Shown: piece after piece, positions 25,205 to 36,742 of the stretch | Position numbering within the stretch: position 1 is the stretch's first letter | Layout of the letters: every line of letters starts with the position of its first letter | From: Amyloporia xantha | Taxonomy: Eukaryota; Basidiomycota; Agaricomycetes; Polyporales; Adustoporiaceae | NCBI GenBank assembly: GCA_036971615.1 | Contig: JAYKKR010000003.1 | Coordinates: forward strand, 620,001 to 684,000 | DNA length: 64,000 bases | Direction of reading: 5' to 3' | Translations under genes and position numbers: made by a program | The notes under the pieces: generated by a model | Seen by the model: only the letters and a program-made list of their open reading frames with translations | What the model was told of the DNA's origin: nothing | Database searches by the model: none

Positions 25205-27302
25205 GGCCGATCGCTCATTCGAGGTCACGATCGAGTCCGATGGAGAAGGTCAATTGGCCAGGCGACGGACACAGCCAGAAAGAGCGACGGGCTGAGGGGG
25301 CACCGAACATCCTCCGCCCTTCGTTGAAATTTCTTATGGGCTCTGGACGCGTGATAGCGACTAGTCTGGGTAAGTACGCGCCAGTGTCAGATCTGGCCAG
25401 AAGCGATCAGCTGCGTTGATGTCCATGAGCATGGAGATCAAGCCCATCCGTCCCATACGAGAGCAGGCGCGAGGTGGTAAACCCGCCTCTGCATGCCGAT
25501 TAGTCTGATCGGTTTGACAGGATGACTGACCAATGCCGTGCAAAGATCAGCTTCGGCTGCGGGACTGATGCAAATATGATGCTCCATTCTTCAGAATCTG
25601 CCGAGCAGTGCGCAAGGGAACCACCTACGATGATGATGACGATGTCGGACTACTTACTGATCTTGGCGGCTCTCTAAAGTGCAACACATGATGCGACGAA
25701 GCGACGTCTGATGGTATTGTCCTGCCCTAACTGCCGCTGCTGCATTTAAAGGTGCTAGTGGGAAGCACGTAACAGACTATGACATGCCGCCCTCGGTGCA
25801 TACGCCATGTTAGATGATGTCGCCTGTCCGAACGGACTTGATGAACTGTGACAACCAGTTATTTCGATACCACGCGCGCATAGACATACATAGCGTCGTT
25901 AAGAAAAGAACGGCTTCAGAGCGCCTTCACGCAGAGACCAGCCAGTTCCATATGATAACGCCGTCAACTGACATGAAGCTACCATCGGATCTCTGAGTAA
26001 AGCTGCTAATCATCAGGCTTTGGCTACATACCAAGATGCACTTTGCAGCTATTTGAGAAGACGAAAGGGTTCTAGCTTAGAGAGCATGCTGATTCAGCGC
26101 TTCATGACCACCAGAAGCATAATGTCTGAGGCCTGATCTCATAGACAATTGCACCGCACGACGTGTCGATACGCTTAAGACGTCTCTGAACAGGAATCAT
26201 CTGAATGTGTTTTTGTCTGCGGGAAACGGTTACGAGCCTTGATCAATGTCAACGGCAATACACTGTAGGATATTGCTTCAGTAACATAGTCCTATGAGAT
26301 TTAGGAAGAGTAAACAATAGCACTGCGCATACTTTATTCATTCCTGACAGATATACGCGAGTGCTCACAAAAGGGTAACGTTCCGTTCCATTCAAGATAC
26401 TGCTCCAACTCGAAACACATAGCACTGTGTCATGACTCCTGTCCGCAGCGTCATAGGGAGAAAAGCCGAGGGTGGCTGTACCAGGTTGACAAGCCGCTGT
26501 GTCATACGTAGAATGCAAACGCGAAGAGCATATGCATGCTGTGCTTCTAAATGAGAAGATCAAGGAAGGGACTTGCAGTACTTAGTACAAGATTGATGGT
26601 TAATCAAAGGATTGGCATTCGCCGAGAGAGATGCGCCAATACAGATTAGCACCTGCGATATTGCCGTGACAGGAGAAACGGAGTGCGTTGGGGCGTCTTT
26701 CGCCCTCGAATAGCTGTCTTGAGTGTGATTACACTGTACGAGACGAGTGAGCCAGGATACTTAGCAGCCAGACAGACTGTGGACATGATGGGACGGACGG
26801 AACGGACGTGTCCGATCAAACCTCCCCAATGATCGTGCTAGCCCGCGATCACGATCGCCACAGAAAGTCTGGCGACCACAGGCGACCACTGCCACTTCCA
26901 ATGGGCCGCCAGACCGGAGATGAGCAGGAATAAGCATGCAACCCGATGTAAGCTTAGACTCGTAATACGTATGCTCAGCGGCCCAGGAAACCCCCCCGCT
27001 GGGCCCAGCCTGCTTCTGGCTGCCATAGCGAACAAGTTACCGGGGCACCCTGGTCCCTGTCAATGCATTAGTTAGCGGGAGGCACCCTCCTCCCTCAGCC
27101 ATGCGCCATCCAGGCCCGCCTCCCACGTCAAGCAGGTCCCCTCGCTTGCGACTTATACCCCATGTCATCAGAACCATCATATACATAGTCGTTCAACAGC
27201 CTAACGCACCTCGCCGTTCTCCACCGCCATCTGCGCCGTGCACCCCTTCCCTGCTTCTCCGGCGGTCGACCTTTTCTCCCAGTCCTTCTTTTGCCTCATA
27301 CA
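25205..27302. other. 2.1-kb intergenic region between divergent genes
   Basis: It separates the start of the minus-strand DUF6534 gene from the plus-strand aquaporin gene, so it should hold both promoters. Open frames are short and unrelated to known families. A run of eight C lies near 26,990-26,998. Confidence 0.5.
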
Positions 27303-27391
27303 ATGAAGTCCGCCTCCCTCGAAAGCGGCATAGCCACCGTCTCGCTCCCGCACGGCGATGACGCCCCCAGGTGCCCCCGCGCTCTCGGCTC

Positions 27392-28827
27392 ATGGACGCC
27401 TGGCAGAAGCACCGTTCCGGCCGCCTCCAATGGCTCGTCGAGTGCGTCGCAGAGGCGGTGAGTCGACTGCGAGTCGCGTTATGCTGAGACCGTCTCATCT
27501 CAGCGGATGTCTTCATCCCCCGCAGATGGGCACCTTCCTGTACACATACGCGGGCGTAGGGTCCGAGGCCACCTACGTGCTAGGGAACATCCTCGGCCTC
27601 ACCAACCTAGGCAGTGCGTACGCCCGACGGCGCTGCCCCCGTCCAGGAGGCGGTCCGTGATTCACGCTGACCTTCCCTGTTCCCCGCAGGCATTCTCCAG
27701 ATCGGAATCGCCTACGCCGTAGGGATCGCCATGGCCGTGTCGATCTGTCTGGTAAGTCCCTGATCTGCATATGCAGTTACCATCCTCCCTGTTCTTCTCG
27801 TCTGCAGCGCGCTCATCGTTCGCCCCATTATACAGTCCACGTCCCACGGGCACGTCAACCCCGCGTTCACCATCCACGCGGTCGTCTTCGGGCGCTGTCA
27901 GCCCCTTCGCGGCGCCAGGTACGCCCCGCCTCGTATCGTCTCCTTGCGCGAGCCTGTCTGACCTCATCCCAACCCCTGCCCACACCGCAGTCTGATCATC
28001 GCCCAGATCCTCGGTGCATTCATCGCCTGCCTGCTCGTCTATGTGCAATACCACAACCTCCTCACGGTAGGCGTGCTCCCTCTTTTCCTCGTGCACGCGC
28101 GCTGACACGAGCCCCACCCGCACGCAGGAAGCCATCACGGTCCTCAAGGCCAAGGGAACATACGACGCGCTGATGTTCACCTCCGAGGGCCCCGGGGGCA
28201 TTTTCGGCTTCTACACGAGCCCCGGCGCGAACCTCGGGCCCATCTTCCTCAACGAGTTCGTCTCGGTGCGTACCCCGCTGTTCCGTCGGCTCTGCGCTTG
28301 TCGCTTACCCTCTCCCACGACGCAGGACTTCGTCCTCGGCATCATCTTCCTCGGTGCGATCGATCCGATGAACGTCTTCGTTCCGCCCGCCATGATACCC
28401 TGGATCATTGGTCTCACCTAGTACGTTTTTACGCAAATTCTCCCGCTGCTCGCTGACCCCTCTCCCTTCCTTCCACCACTACTATCGCCTCCAGCGCGGT
28501 GGTCATCTGGGGCTACGCTCCTGTCGGGCTCGCGACCAACTCCGCGCGTGACATCGGCGGCCGCCTTGCCGCGCTCGCCCTCTTTGGCACCCCCGCCTCG
28601 GGCGGACGCTACACCGCGATCCCCGCGCTGACGAGCATCCCTGCGACGCTGCTCGCGGGCGTGTTTTACGAGTTCATCTTGGCTGATTCCACGCGGCGTG
28701 TGTAGGTTCTTGTACCTTCTGGTGTGCTGTGCGCTGATGAGGGCGCCGATTGCGGATAGCGATGGCTGCGGCGCATAGAGAGAGGATCAAGGGACAGGGA
28801 GGGGTCGGGGACAATGAGTCTATGTAA
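27392..28827 (+). CDS. aquaporin-like MIP channel, paralogue 1
   Basis: A major intrinsic protein: a membrane channel for water or small uncharged solutes. After the start exon MDAWQKHRSGRLQWLVE come MGTFLYTYAGVGSEATYVLG, GILQIGIAYAVGIAMAVSIC, HVNPAFTIHAVVFGR (first NPA motif), LIIAQILGAFIACLLVYVQY and TSEGPGGIFGFYTSPGANLG. Then follow DFVLGIIFLGAIDPMNVFVP and VVIWGYAPVGLATNSARDIG, in which the second pore motif is NSA instead of NPA. The last exon, chosen by comparison with the 46.7-kb paralogue, begins in the codon split by the intron at 28.70-28.76 kb and ends NESM, stop 28825-28827. Without that splice the frame stops at 28705. An ATG at 27303 matches the paralogue's start, but its frame does not join the body, so the ATG at 27392 is used here. 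Eight or more introns; strong CpG content, unlike the DUF6533 blocks. Confidence 0.87.
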
Positions 28828-30976
28828 GACGTTCCGCTGTGGGTGTGAGTAGTGGCTGGGGCTGTAGTCGGTATCAGCTATATTCTCTGCTTCCTGATGA
28901 AATAGGTGTGGTTTGAAAGCGCCGGTAAGGAGTTCCCGGTCATGTATATGACAGCTACACGTTCTTTCCTCTCCTCTCTTCCCCGCGATTTTGTGGGCTG
29001 GACCGGTGTCGTCAGGTACAGTTGTGGGCTCAAGAGTTCGTCGATCATCGGCTCAAGTAGATACTGAGGTGCGTGCGTGCCAAAACACTGTGAATGGCAC
29101 GCCAGGGTTATTTCATGGAGAGATGGAAAAGGTCTACAGGCCCGGTGACGCTGTGCAGGTCCTGCACGCCCATGTCGTGGCTAACGACGCGCGGAAGACG
29201 ATATTTTAACGCGTATTGTTCGTGAGTTCGGCCGCTTTGCAGAGCTGCCAAATTCGTGAGTCATAGAAAGCAGTCAGGAGGATGAGTAGAGGTGGATGTG
29301 CGTGTATATATGCTCTCTAAGTTGCAGTATGGCGCCGTCGTGGTCGACGACGCGCGCCTTGATTGAGTCGACAACGATGACCGTCACGTGTAACGACACT
29401 GCAAGGACATTGCATGCCTTCAAAGTTCAGGCTTCCGTAGCTCTGCGCCTTGACACGGCCCAGTATCCTCATCGCGGACGAGCCTGTGGCGGACAACGCA
29501 CCCATATTCGCGGCCAATGGCGCACTCAGAAGGAACACTACGACTAGGCCCAACCCTCGAGACTGTGAGCTGCACAGCCGTCATTGATGTGCGTGTTTTG
29601 ACTGATATTCATTGATACAAACCCACAAGCGCACAAGATAGATATTGGAGGCCCCATTCGACTGCTCCTGCATCAGGGATGTCTCCCAGTGTTCAGTACT
29701 TTGAGTGGTTGGGCTGCCCTAAAATACAACGCATATTTACACCGGTACATTTCTTCAGTATTCACGCAGCGACGGTCGTTATAGGCCACTCGATCGCCCA
29801 TCTCATGGTTAGTTGTGCATATTGGAAAGACAACTGCACTAGCTGACGTCGCATTCCTGCCACACGTTAGCAGATTTGTCGAAGGCGATACGTCAAGCTA
29901 GGGTCTATGCAAGTTCTGTGTGTGGGTACCGCGGCAGTGGTCCCAGAACTCCCTCAAAGTTCCCATTCGACACCTCATCATGCTTATGATGTTCATCGGA
30001 CAGTTTTGCTGTGTGAGAGGGCGTGATATATGACACGCACGTCAAATATCTCGTGGGATGTAACTTTGCCTGCTTCTCGCTCTATCAATGATTGTTTCGT
30101 TGAAATAGCCAGACCTTGTTGCACAGATCTGACACCATCTAGGATTGGTCTAGGTCTCCATGCGTATCATTGTCGTGCTGCTAACGGCCATATTGCTCTG
30201 TGAATCAAAGTTGGCTGCCTGTTCTGACATGTGAATGCAGCGTCTCCGTCCGAATCAACTCTCATTCTGTTCACTTTCGTGATCTTTGTCATGGGTCTTG
30301 ATCATCTGTCGTGCAGCTTGTTGAAACGCTCTCCTCTTTGTTGCTTCATATCCAGAGCTCGTAAACTGACCTGGAAACCACTTTCTGTCCAAGGAAGCAA
30401 ATTCAATGTGTGGCTATTGTGGCCATCAAGAAGTGTTCAAATAGTGCATGGAGTCAGGGATGGTGGGTGACCCATTCCAGATATATTGTGCAGAGTGCAC
30501 CCCTTGTCTTGTTCACTGATTATGGTGGCTGTGTGTTCCTTGTGAGTGCCTGTCACCAGGTTGATATCTTCTGGAGAAATGTAGAGGCTCATCATTTCAT
30601 GAAACACTGGTAGTGACCTGTAGCGATGGACCAGAGGTCACAACACCAGTGAACTGTGATGTTTCATGCATAGCTTAGGTATATTTTGAGATTGGCCCAC
30701 CCAGACTGCTCCACAAATAGTAGTGCTGTAGCCTGGCAGAGATGGAGATGCTGTGCCAAGTAGTTGGATAACCCCCTGGGAGATAAAACAGCTCATCATT
30801 CAAATTGCAAAAATGATATATGATGGATAGCAGCTTATGACTCTTTGATCATAGATCTATGCATGGGTTTACATCTGTGTCAGTTATAAATAGGTATATA
30901 AGGGCTGTGGTGTTCACCATCTGTATGAGCTCATCTTGACATTCATTCTGCTGTCCTTGGGTCAATTTGTATCAGA
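28828..30976. other. 2.1-kb stretch without a recognised gene
   Basis: Open frames near 29.0-29.2 kb (plus) and 29.3-29.55 kb (minus) are moderately long, but I recognise neither and no exon chain can be built from them. From about 30.4 kb the CpG content falls sharply, marking the start of the second CpG-poor block. Confidence 0.4.
30895..30902 (+). promoter_or_regulatory. TATA box of DUF6533 paralogue 2
   Basis: TATATAAG, preceded by TATAAATAGG, 75 bases upstream of the ATG at 30977. Confidence 0.6.
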
Positions 30977-32744
30977 ATGTCATCAACAGAGACTCAGCAA
31001 GTAATTATAAGTGCCCAACAAGCGTATGTCTTTGCCTACTTCTACATTGCAGAATAAGCTGATTTTCAAATAGGTATATAGAAAATTGCTCTATGGTGTC
31101 CATGTTTGGTGAGCCTTGGCAGTCTTATTTGTATACAGAGGTTGACAAAATTGGACATTGGTCCTGATAGTTCTGTACATTTATGAGCATGTGATCACCC
31201 TTGGTCAGGAGATTCAAGTAGTGTGGCATCAAAAAATAACAGGCGCCACAGTGGTCTATGCTATTCTCCACCTCATGACACTGTTATATGCAATCCTAAA
31301 TCTCTCTTCTTTGTTTGTGGAGTCTTGTTGGGTGAGTCAGATTTCTTTTCAAGGTGTCTGACTGTTATAGCTTACTCTGATTGTATCTCTCTTAGGGGTA
31401 TGCTATTTTTCTCAGCTATCAAGGGACTGAAAAACACATGACAATCTCCACTTTCTAGGGGCTATGTCTCAGTTCTACTCATTAGTGTGGCAAATATTAT
31501 TCAATGGTTGATATATGGCAGTGGGTTGACATGCCCTAAGCTAAATCAGATTATATCTCACACTGCCACAGTTATAGCTGCTGCTCGTGTATATGCCATC
31601 AATGGCCGACACTGGATAGTACCATTTATTGTGTTCATATTGTTTCTTCCTAACATAGCTCAAATATTGGTGAGCATTTTCTTACACTTGTGGTTCTCAA
31701 TAATACCTCACACAATAGATATTCAGTATGAGTGTGCTACACTCAAATACACAGCAGCTCCACCACCAGTTGGCTGCATCATATACTCTGATATATCTAT
31801 TATATTGGTCAAAAAGTTAGTATTTATATTCAATTATGGGATATTTTGACAGCTGATTTCCACCACAGATGTCTGTTGCTCTTTTTTTGTCAATCCTAAG
31901 CTAACACTCTGCTATTATAGGGAATACAATTGCCAGTGGATGCATGATTGCCTCTGATGCCATTGTACTATTGTCCACCTGGCATGCAACATATGGAATC
32001 AAGAGATTGGCTGACCTGACTCATAGAAATATCTCATTAGGGACTTTGCTACTAAGAGATGGTGAGTATTTGGGCTGTGATTGTTATATCAAATGATGAT
32101 TCTAAATCTTCCTCTACCTAATCTAAGGAACTCTCTTTTTTGGGTATTCTGTCTCATGCTATGGCCTGTAGTGATAAGCACTGACTGGTTGTTGTTAATC
32201 ATGTCGGCAGGGCAATACTGGTGCTCAATACAATTGATGTGGCTCTGGAAGTCACCAATGTAGGTCTGACCAGATGACAGCTATTGATAATGGCTAATGA
32301 TGAAGTCTAGATGTTCAACATCATGAGCTTCATGATCAATATGTCTGTATATCAAGAAAAGCTGCCTACTTCTGGATTACTAATCATGCTTACAATTGCC
32401 TTCTTTGCAGCTTGACGCCCATCCTGATTTCACGATTGTTTATCAATCTGCGCCAAGTATACATGTCACCAGATACAATTTCAGGACCTTCAGAAATGTC
32501 AAGTGTCAACTTTGCCACACAAATGTTGGGGCCTCTTGGAGCACCTGTAGACCATGGACTATCTACTGCAGAAGATAGACTGGCTGTGCTGGATTCCAAT
32601 GGAGAAGAGATTGCAATGTCAAGCTTCAAGTTGCCAGGGGAAGAGGAGAATTGTGTACAGGGTGATGAATTGGAAGGAGATGAACTTCCTGAGGTTTTGC
32701 ATGTTGCAAAAGAGCCTCTGAAGTATGGTCTTGGACTAGAATAG
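30977..32744 (+). CDS. DUF6533 multi-pass membrane protein, paralogue 2, possibly broken
   Basis: The first exon MSSTETQQVIISAQQ is joined to AYIENCSMVSMF. The hallmark exon reads LIVLYIYEHVITLGQEIQVV then WHQKITGATVVYAILHLMTL. Next come ANIIQWLIYGSGLTCPKLNQ, SHTATVIAAARVYAINGRHW, PPPVGCIIYSD and SGCMIASDAIVLLSTWHATY with GIKRLADLTHRNISLGTLLL. The final exon starts LTPILISRLFINLRQVYMS and has an acidic tail ending YGLGLE. These blocks match fungal DUF6533 membrane proteins of unknown function. Odd point: between SMF (donor GTGAGC at about 31.11 kb) and LIVLY (31.16 kb) no AG acceptor is seen in the needed phase, and the alternative frames hit a TGA. The gene may have lost a splice site. The whole gene is in CpG-depleted DNA. 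Confidence 0.7.
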
Positions 32745-33400
32745 ATGAGTGGTATTGAGAAAAGACAATGGCTTCCATGTAAGAACCACTACTCTCATTG
32801 TTGTGATACTATGACATAGCTTATATTTCTTCATCCTCAGATTGAAATTTGAATATAAATACCGGATACTCATTTGTACCAATGGTAATGTTTCTAAACT
32901 AGGATTCCTGTCAAGAGAATTTTTTTAGCTCAGATAATTTACTGCACCTTCATACTAGTAGCTACTAGATCCTGGAGTGCTTTTATGATTCTGGAGCCTT
33001 GAACTCAACTTTGAAATTAAGAATTGCATTCTATCAGAGCCCGAGTAGCCTGAAGGCAATGGCGTCCATCAGGAAAAACCTCCCAAGGTAATTAGTACTA
33101 TATTATGTGGAAATGTAGCCAAATAAACATAATACCGATAATTGGGTGTAATTAGAACCAATTTCTCAGTCATTTTTCAGTATCTGTGCAAAGCTCTCAG
33201 ATACGTTTTTGTAAGATTTGAGAAGTCTAGAATGCAGGAGCCAGAAGCAGAAGGAAAGCCTGTGTAATAAGCAATGGACAATTGATTGTTTGTAGCTAGA
33301 GTAATATCCATATAATTTGGGAGTAATTTCACACCATTATACCACAATTATGCCACAATTAGTCAATAGATATAAGCCTGCTCTATGGAAGCTGCCTATT

Positions 33401-34711
33401 TCTCACATTTAATGCTTTATTTTGGAAAGTACAGCTATTATTGTTATGTTGCACGGCTTGTTGCAGTCACTAATATGATGTCTACACAGAGGACAGAGGG
33501 ACTTCGTCGATTTGTCCGATGTTCGATCACGTGCTGTGGCTGCTACCATCGGGCCGCTGTCGGAGTTTCGACACGTCACTGGGCAGAACTCGACAGCGTT
33601 GCTGTCACTACCTCCTGCAATGCGCGCGCCGCAACGTCCGCATTGCACGCACCGCTTCGTCCGCATTGCGCACACCGCTGTGCAATGCTCTTAGTGTCTC
33701 CTCAACCGTTGCACTGGTATGTATTTGTCTTGCTTTAGGATGACGTGTAGGACAATGACTGATGACGATGCCGCCACCGACGCATGACTCACACTGACGA
33801 GGACAATGATGCCGACAGACGACGCTTACAGCGACACCAACAATGATGCCAACGGACGGCGGACAATGGACAACGACGACGATGGACGATGGACAGTGAT
33901 GATGATGGACAACGAGGACGACAGACGATGGACAACGACGGACTACGGACTACGGCGGACTACGGTGGACTACGGACAACGGACAATAGACAACGGACAA
34001 CGACGACGACGAACGACGGACGATGGACGACAACGGACTACGGACTACAGACAACGGACTATGGATAACGGACAACAACGGACTATGGACAATGAACGAC
34101 GGACGACGGATGATGACGAGGAGGGTCGCAGACGACAATGGATGAGGAGGGACGGCAGACACTTATAATATTAATGTATATATCTTCGTTGTATACATTG
34201 TCAATTAATATGTACATTTTGCCATTCAATCCATCTACTGTGGACAAGAATATGAGGAGTAAAGCCGTGCGATACACGAGCCAAACATTTGAAACCCATG
34301 CTGCTGAATTATGGGAAATTTATATGAATAAACTGCGTTTTTCGGGAGGGGGACCGCAGAATCCGCAACAATAGGCAGTAATTATGGATAATGGCCGGAA
34401 TGGAGATAATTGCATCTATTGTCTAGAATTTAGCTAAATTGTGGTACATTCCTCATAAATTACACTGGGAGGTTTTTCCTGATGTCAAACCACAAGAGAA
34501 ATGCCTGCAATTAGACATTATTTCGTTAAGAATTGAGCCTGAGCACAAGGCCCTCACCGGCGAAGACGGACTAATGTTAACGGATCCCACCAGGCCGTAC
34601 TCACAGCGAACGAACACGCCAAGATTCCCAGGCATGACGAATATTAACGTAAACTTACACTGTATCGTACTTATAGATGCATCACCCAAGATCGTACAAG
34701 GCTCCGAGTCG
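33401..34711. other. stretch with minisatellite, no gene recognised
   Basis: It holds the GAC-rich repeat described separately and AT-rich flanks. The long frames reported by simple translation across the repeat are products of its periodicity. Confidence 0.5.
33800..34150 (+). repeat. degenerate GACGGAC/GGACAACGGACTAC minisatellite
   Basis: About 350 bases made almost entirely of variants of GGACAACGGAC, GGACTACGGAC and GACGATGGAC. The period is near 9-12 bases and mixed with trinucleotide GAC runs. No fixed unit length holds throughout. Confidence 0.8.
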
Positions 34712-36742
34712 CTACACATACTTCTGAGAACCCTTCGACGACAGCATGTCGTCATCTGGCACATCCCCCGTGGAGGGCAGTATAACCGAGTCGGCCAGCG
34801 CCGCCTCGCTCAAGCTGCGATCGGTCGCTTTGGATACTTGCTGGAATATCTCGATATGTCGCTGCGAAAAAGGAACCGGACAGGAATCGTAATGAAATGA
34901 GAAGGGCTCATGACGGCCGGACTCGGAGGAGAGACCACGCACGGGAGAGGGCACGCTTCCGTCCATGGCGCGTAGCCGGATGTTCGTGGATGCGCCGCTG
35001 CTGACGTATTCGCGCGTGGCGCGACTGCTGCTGGCTGCGAGGTATTGGCGCGCGTTCAGACTGCGGGGCCGTTAGTGGCATTCAATGCGAGAGCGCAACG
35101 AGGACGGCGTACGTCGCGAGAAGAGAATTGGCATAAACTGGGCTTATGTTCAGTGCGCGGAAAGATTCTGGTCTGAATCGCGTACGTACGTTTGCTCTGG
35201 ATCTCGACTAGACCAAGGAAGACATAGTTATCCGCAATAGCCGCAAACTACGCGCACAAGGATATTGAGTGGAGAGAACTTCTCGCTAGCGCGCGCGACT
35301 CACCGTTACCACGACCGTTATCGAACAGATCCTACCGACCGATCAATACAGGCGGGGACAGCAGATACCACCAGCGCACTTACATGGTCAGGCTGCCACT
35401 GTTGATGACATACGCTTGCAGAGTCCGCACGAGATCGTCTGTGCTGAAAACCGACGCCGTCAGTTGGTGGAAATGGCTGCATAGGATGGACGGACGATTT
35501 GAAGCCTGATCGACTTTTATGGAGGTAGTAAACGAGCGTGAAAGCGATGATGAGGTCGACCACAACGGCGAGACCGAGGCCACATGAGATTGTTGCCTAG
35601 GGTGACAAGAATAAGGGTCATATACCAGTATTCCATCTCTCGAAGGCAGAGACGTACCAGTGAGGGAGTCTCCGCACGGAACTTGGGTAGGTTACCATAC
35701 AGCCACCTGCAAGTGATATTCGTCTACCCGATTCCCTGAGCTATCAGAAAAGAAGACGTACGAGAGTGCCGAAGTAGCTGTGAGACATATTAATGATTAT
35801 TGTCAAATTCGAAATAGCCATGAAATCTACGAACCAACTCCAAGAGCTAAGGAACCGTGTCGCCGTTGTCAGTGTTCAAACGAAACCGTCACGGAGAGTA
35901 CTCTCACCGACACGGAAGAACAAGAGAATCGCCTATACTTGTGATCAGAAACACAACTTATAAAATATGAGATAGTTTACCGGAACGAGCGTGATAAATA
36001 GTTTCCGGCCGCTCACTGGAGGTAGGTTTCAGTCCTTGTTGACTATAAAATCAAAGATGCAACATACGGATCCATATGCGATGTATGAAGAAACTACAGA
36101 ATGTCACTCGATCAATTGCATATTGTTGCTCGTGACAGCTGCAACACACCTTTGCGCCAATCCGGGGATCAAGACCTGCGAGACGATCGAACGCGGTGGT
36201 AAGTAGCAGACGCACAATTATTTGATGATCAACACGCACCCCCAAGAGCACTGTTACCTATCGACTTTGTTAACCGCACACCATGATATAATACATATGC
36301 CAGATACTCACTGGGAGGCTCCTGATCACGCCTGGCATTCAGAATTATACATTCATAACAAGCGCTATCTGCTCACCAAACCGTGTGCAGGATTCCTTCG
36401 AAATCGCCGAAACTGAATACGGCATAGTTATATATCATATGGAGACAGAAGCCAGTATGACATGTTTCCAAAATCCTGAAAACAATCAATTATTTGCCCG
36501 ATGATGGCACGCTACTGACGACTCTTTGCTTACCAGACTAACAAGACAGTCAACCGAAGCGTCCTCGTGTCTTTTGGGTAGTTGAGCCAATACATGTACG
36601 CTTGCGTCGTGGTGATCCCATACAGTCTGTGCATTAACAGCGCGTCAGTGAAAGGGATAGGACCCGTATCCAGTACATACACAGCCGCGACAAATACCGT
36701 CACAAGCAACGAACCCAATGTGTTCTCAATGGGCGAAGTCAT
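34712..36742 (-). CDS. DUF6534 multi-pass membrane protein, paralogue 3
   Basis: The start MTSPIENTLGSLLVTVFVAA is joined over an intron to VLYGITTTQAYMYWLNYPKD and TRTLRLTVLLVW. Next are FLETCHTGFCLHMIYNYAVF with SFGDFEGILHTVW, then VVVDLIIAFTLVYYLHKSRS with GFK and DDLVRTLQAYVINSGSLTM, and FAAIADNYVFLGLVEIQSK. The tail reads RHIEIFQQVSKATDRSLSEA, then DVPDDDMLSSKGSQKYV, with the TAG at 34712-34714. All blocks match DUF6534, and the order and splice sites parallel the copy at 23.2-25.2 kb, so the two arose by duplication. Function unknown; expected in a membrane with its charged tail in the cytoplasm. Confidence 0.87.

Larger units (their letters stand above)
30400..33400. other. CpG-depleted block 2
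   Basis: About fifteen CG dinucleotides were counted by eye in 3 kb, most 60-base lines having none, while TG and CA are abundant. The block covers the second DUF6533 gene plus about 600 bases on each side. CpG returns to normal abruptly near 33.48 kb. Confidence 0.75.

Noticed and set aside
33409..34168. Open frames of up to 120 codons through the GAC-rich repeat
   Set aside because: They result from the repeat's period lacking stop codons and encode low-complexity strings on both strands.
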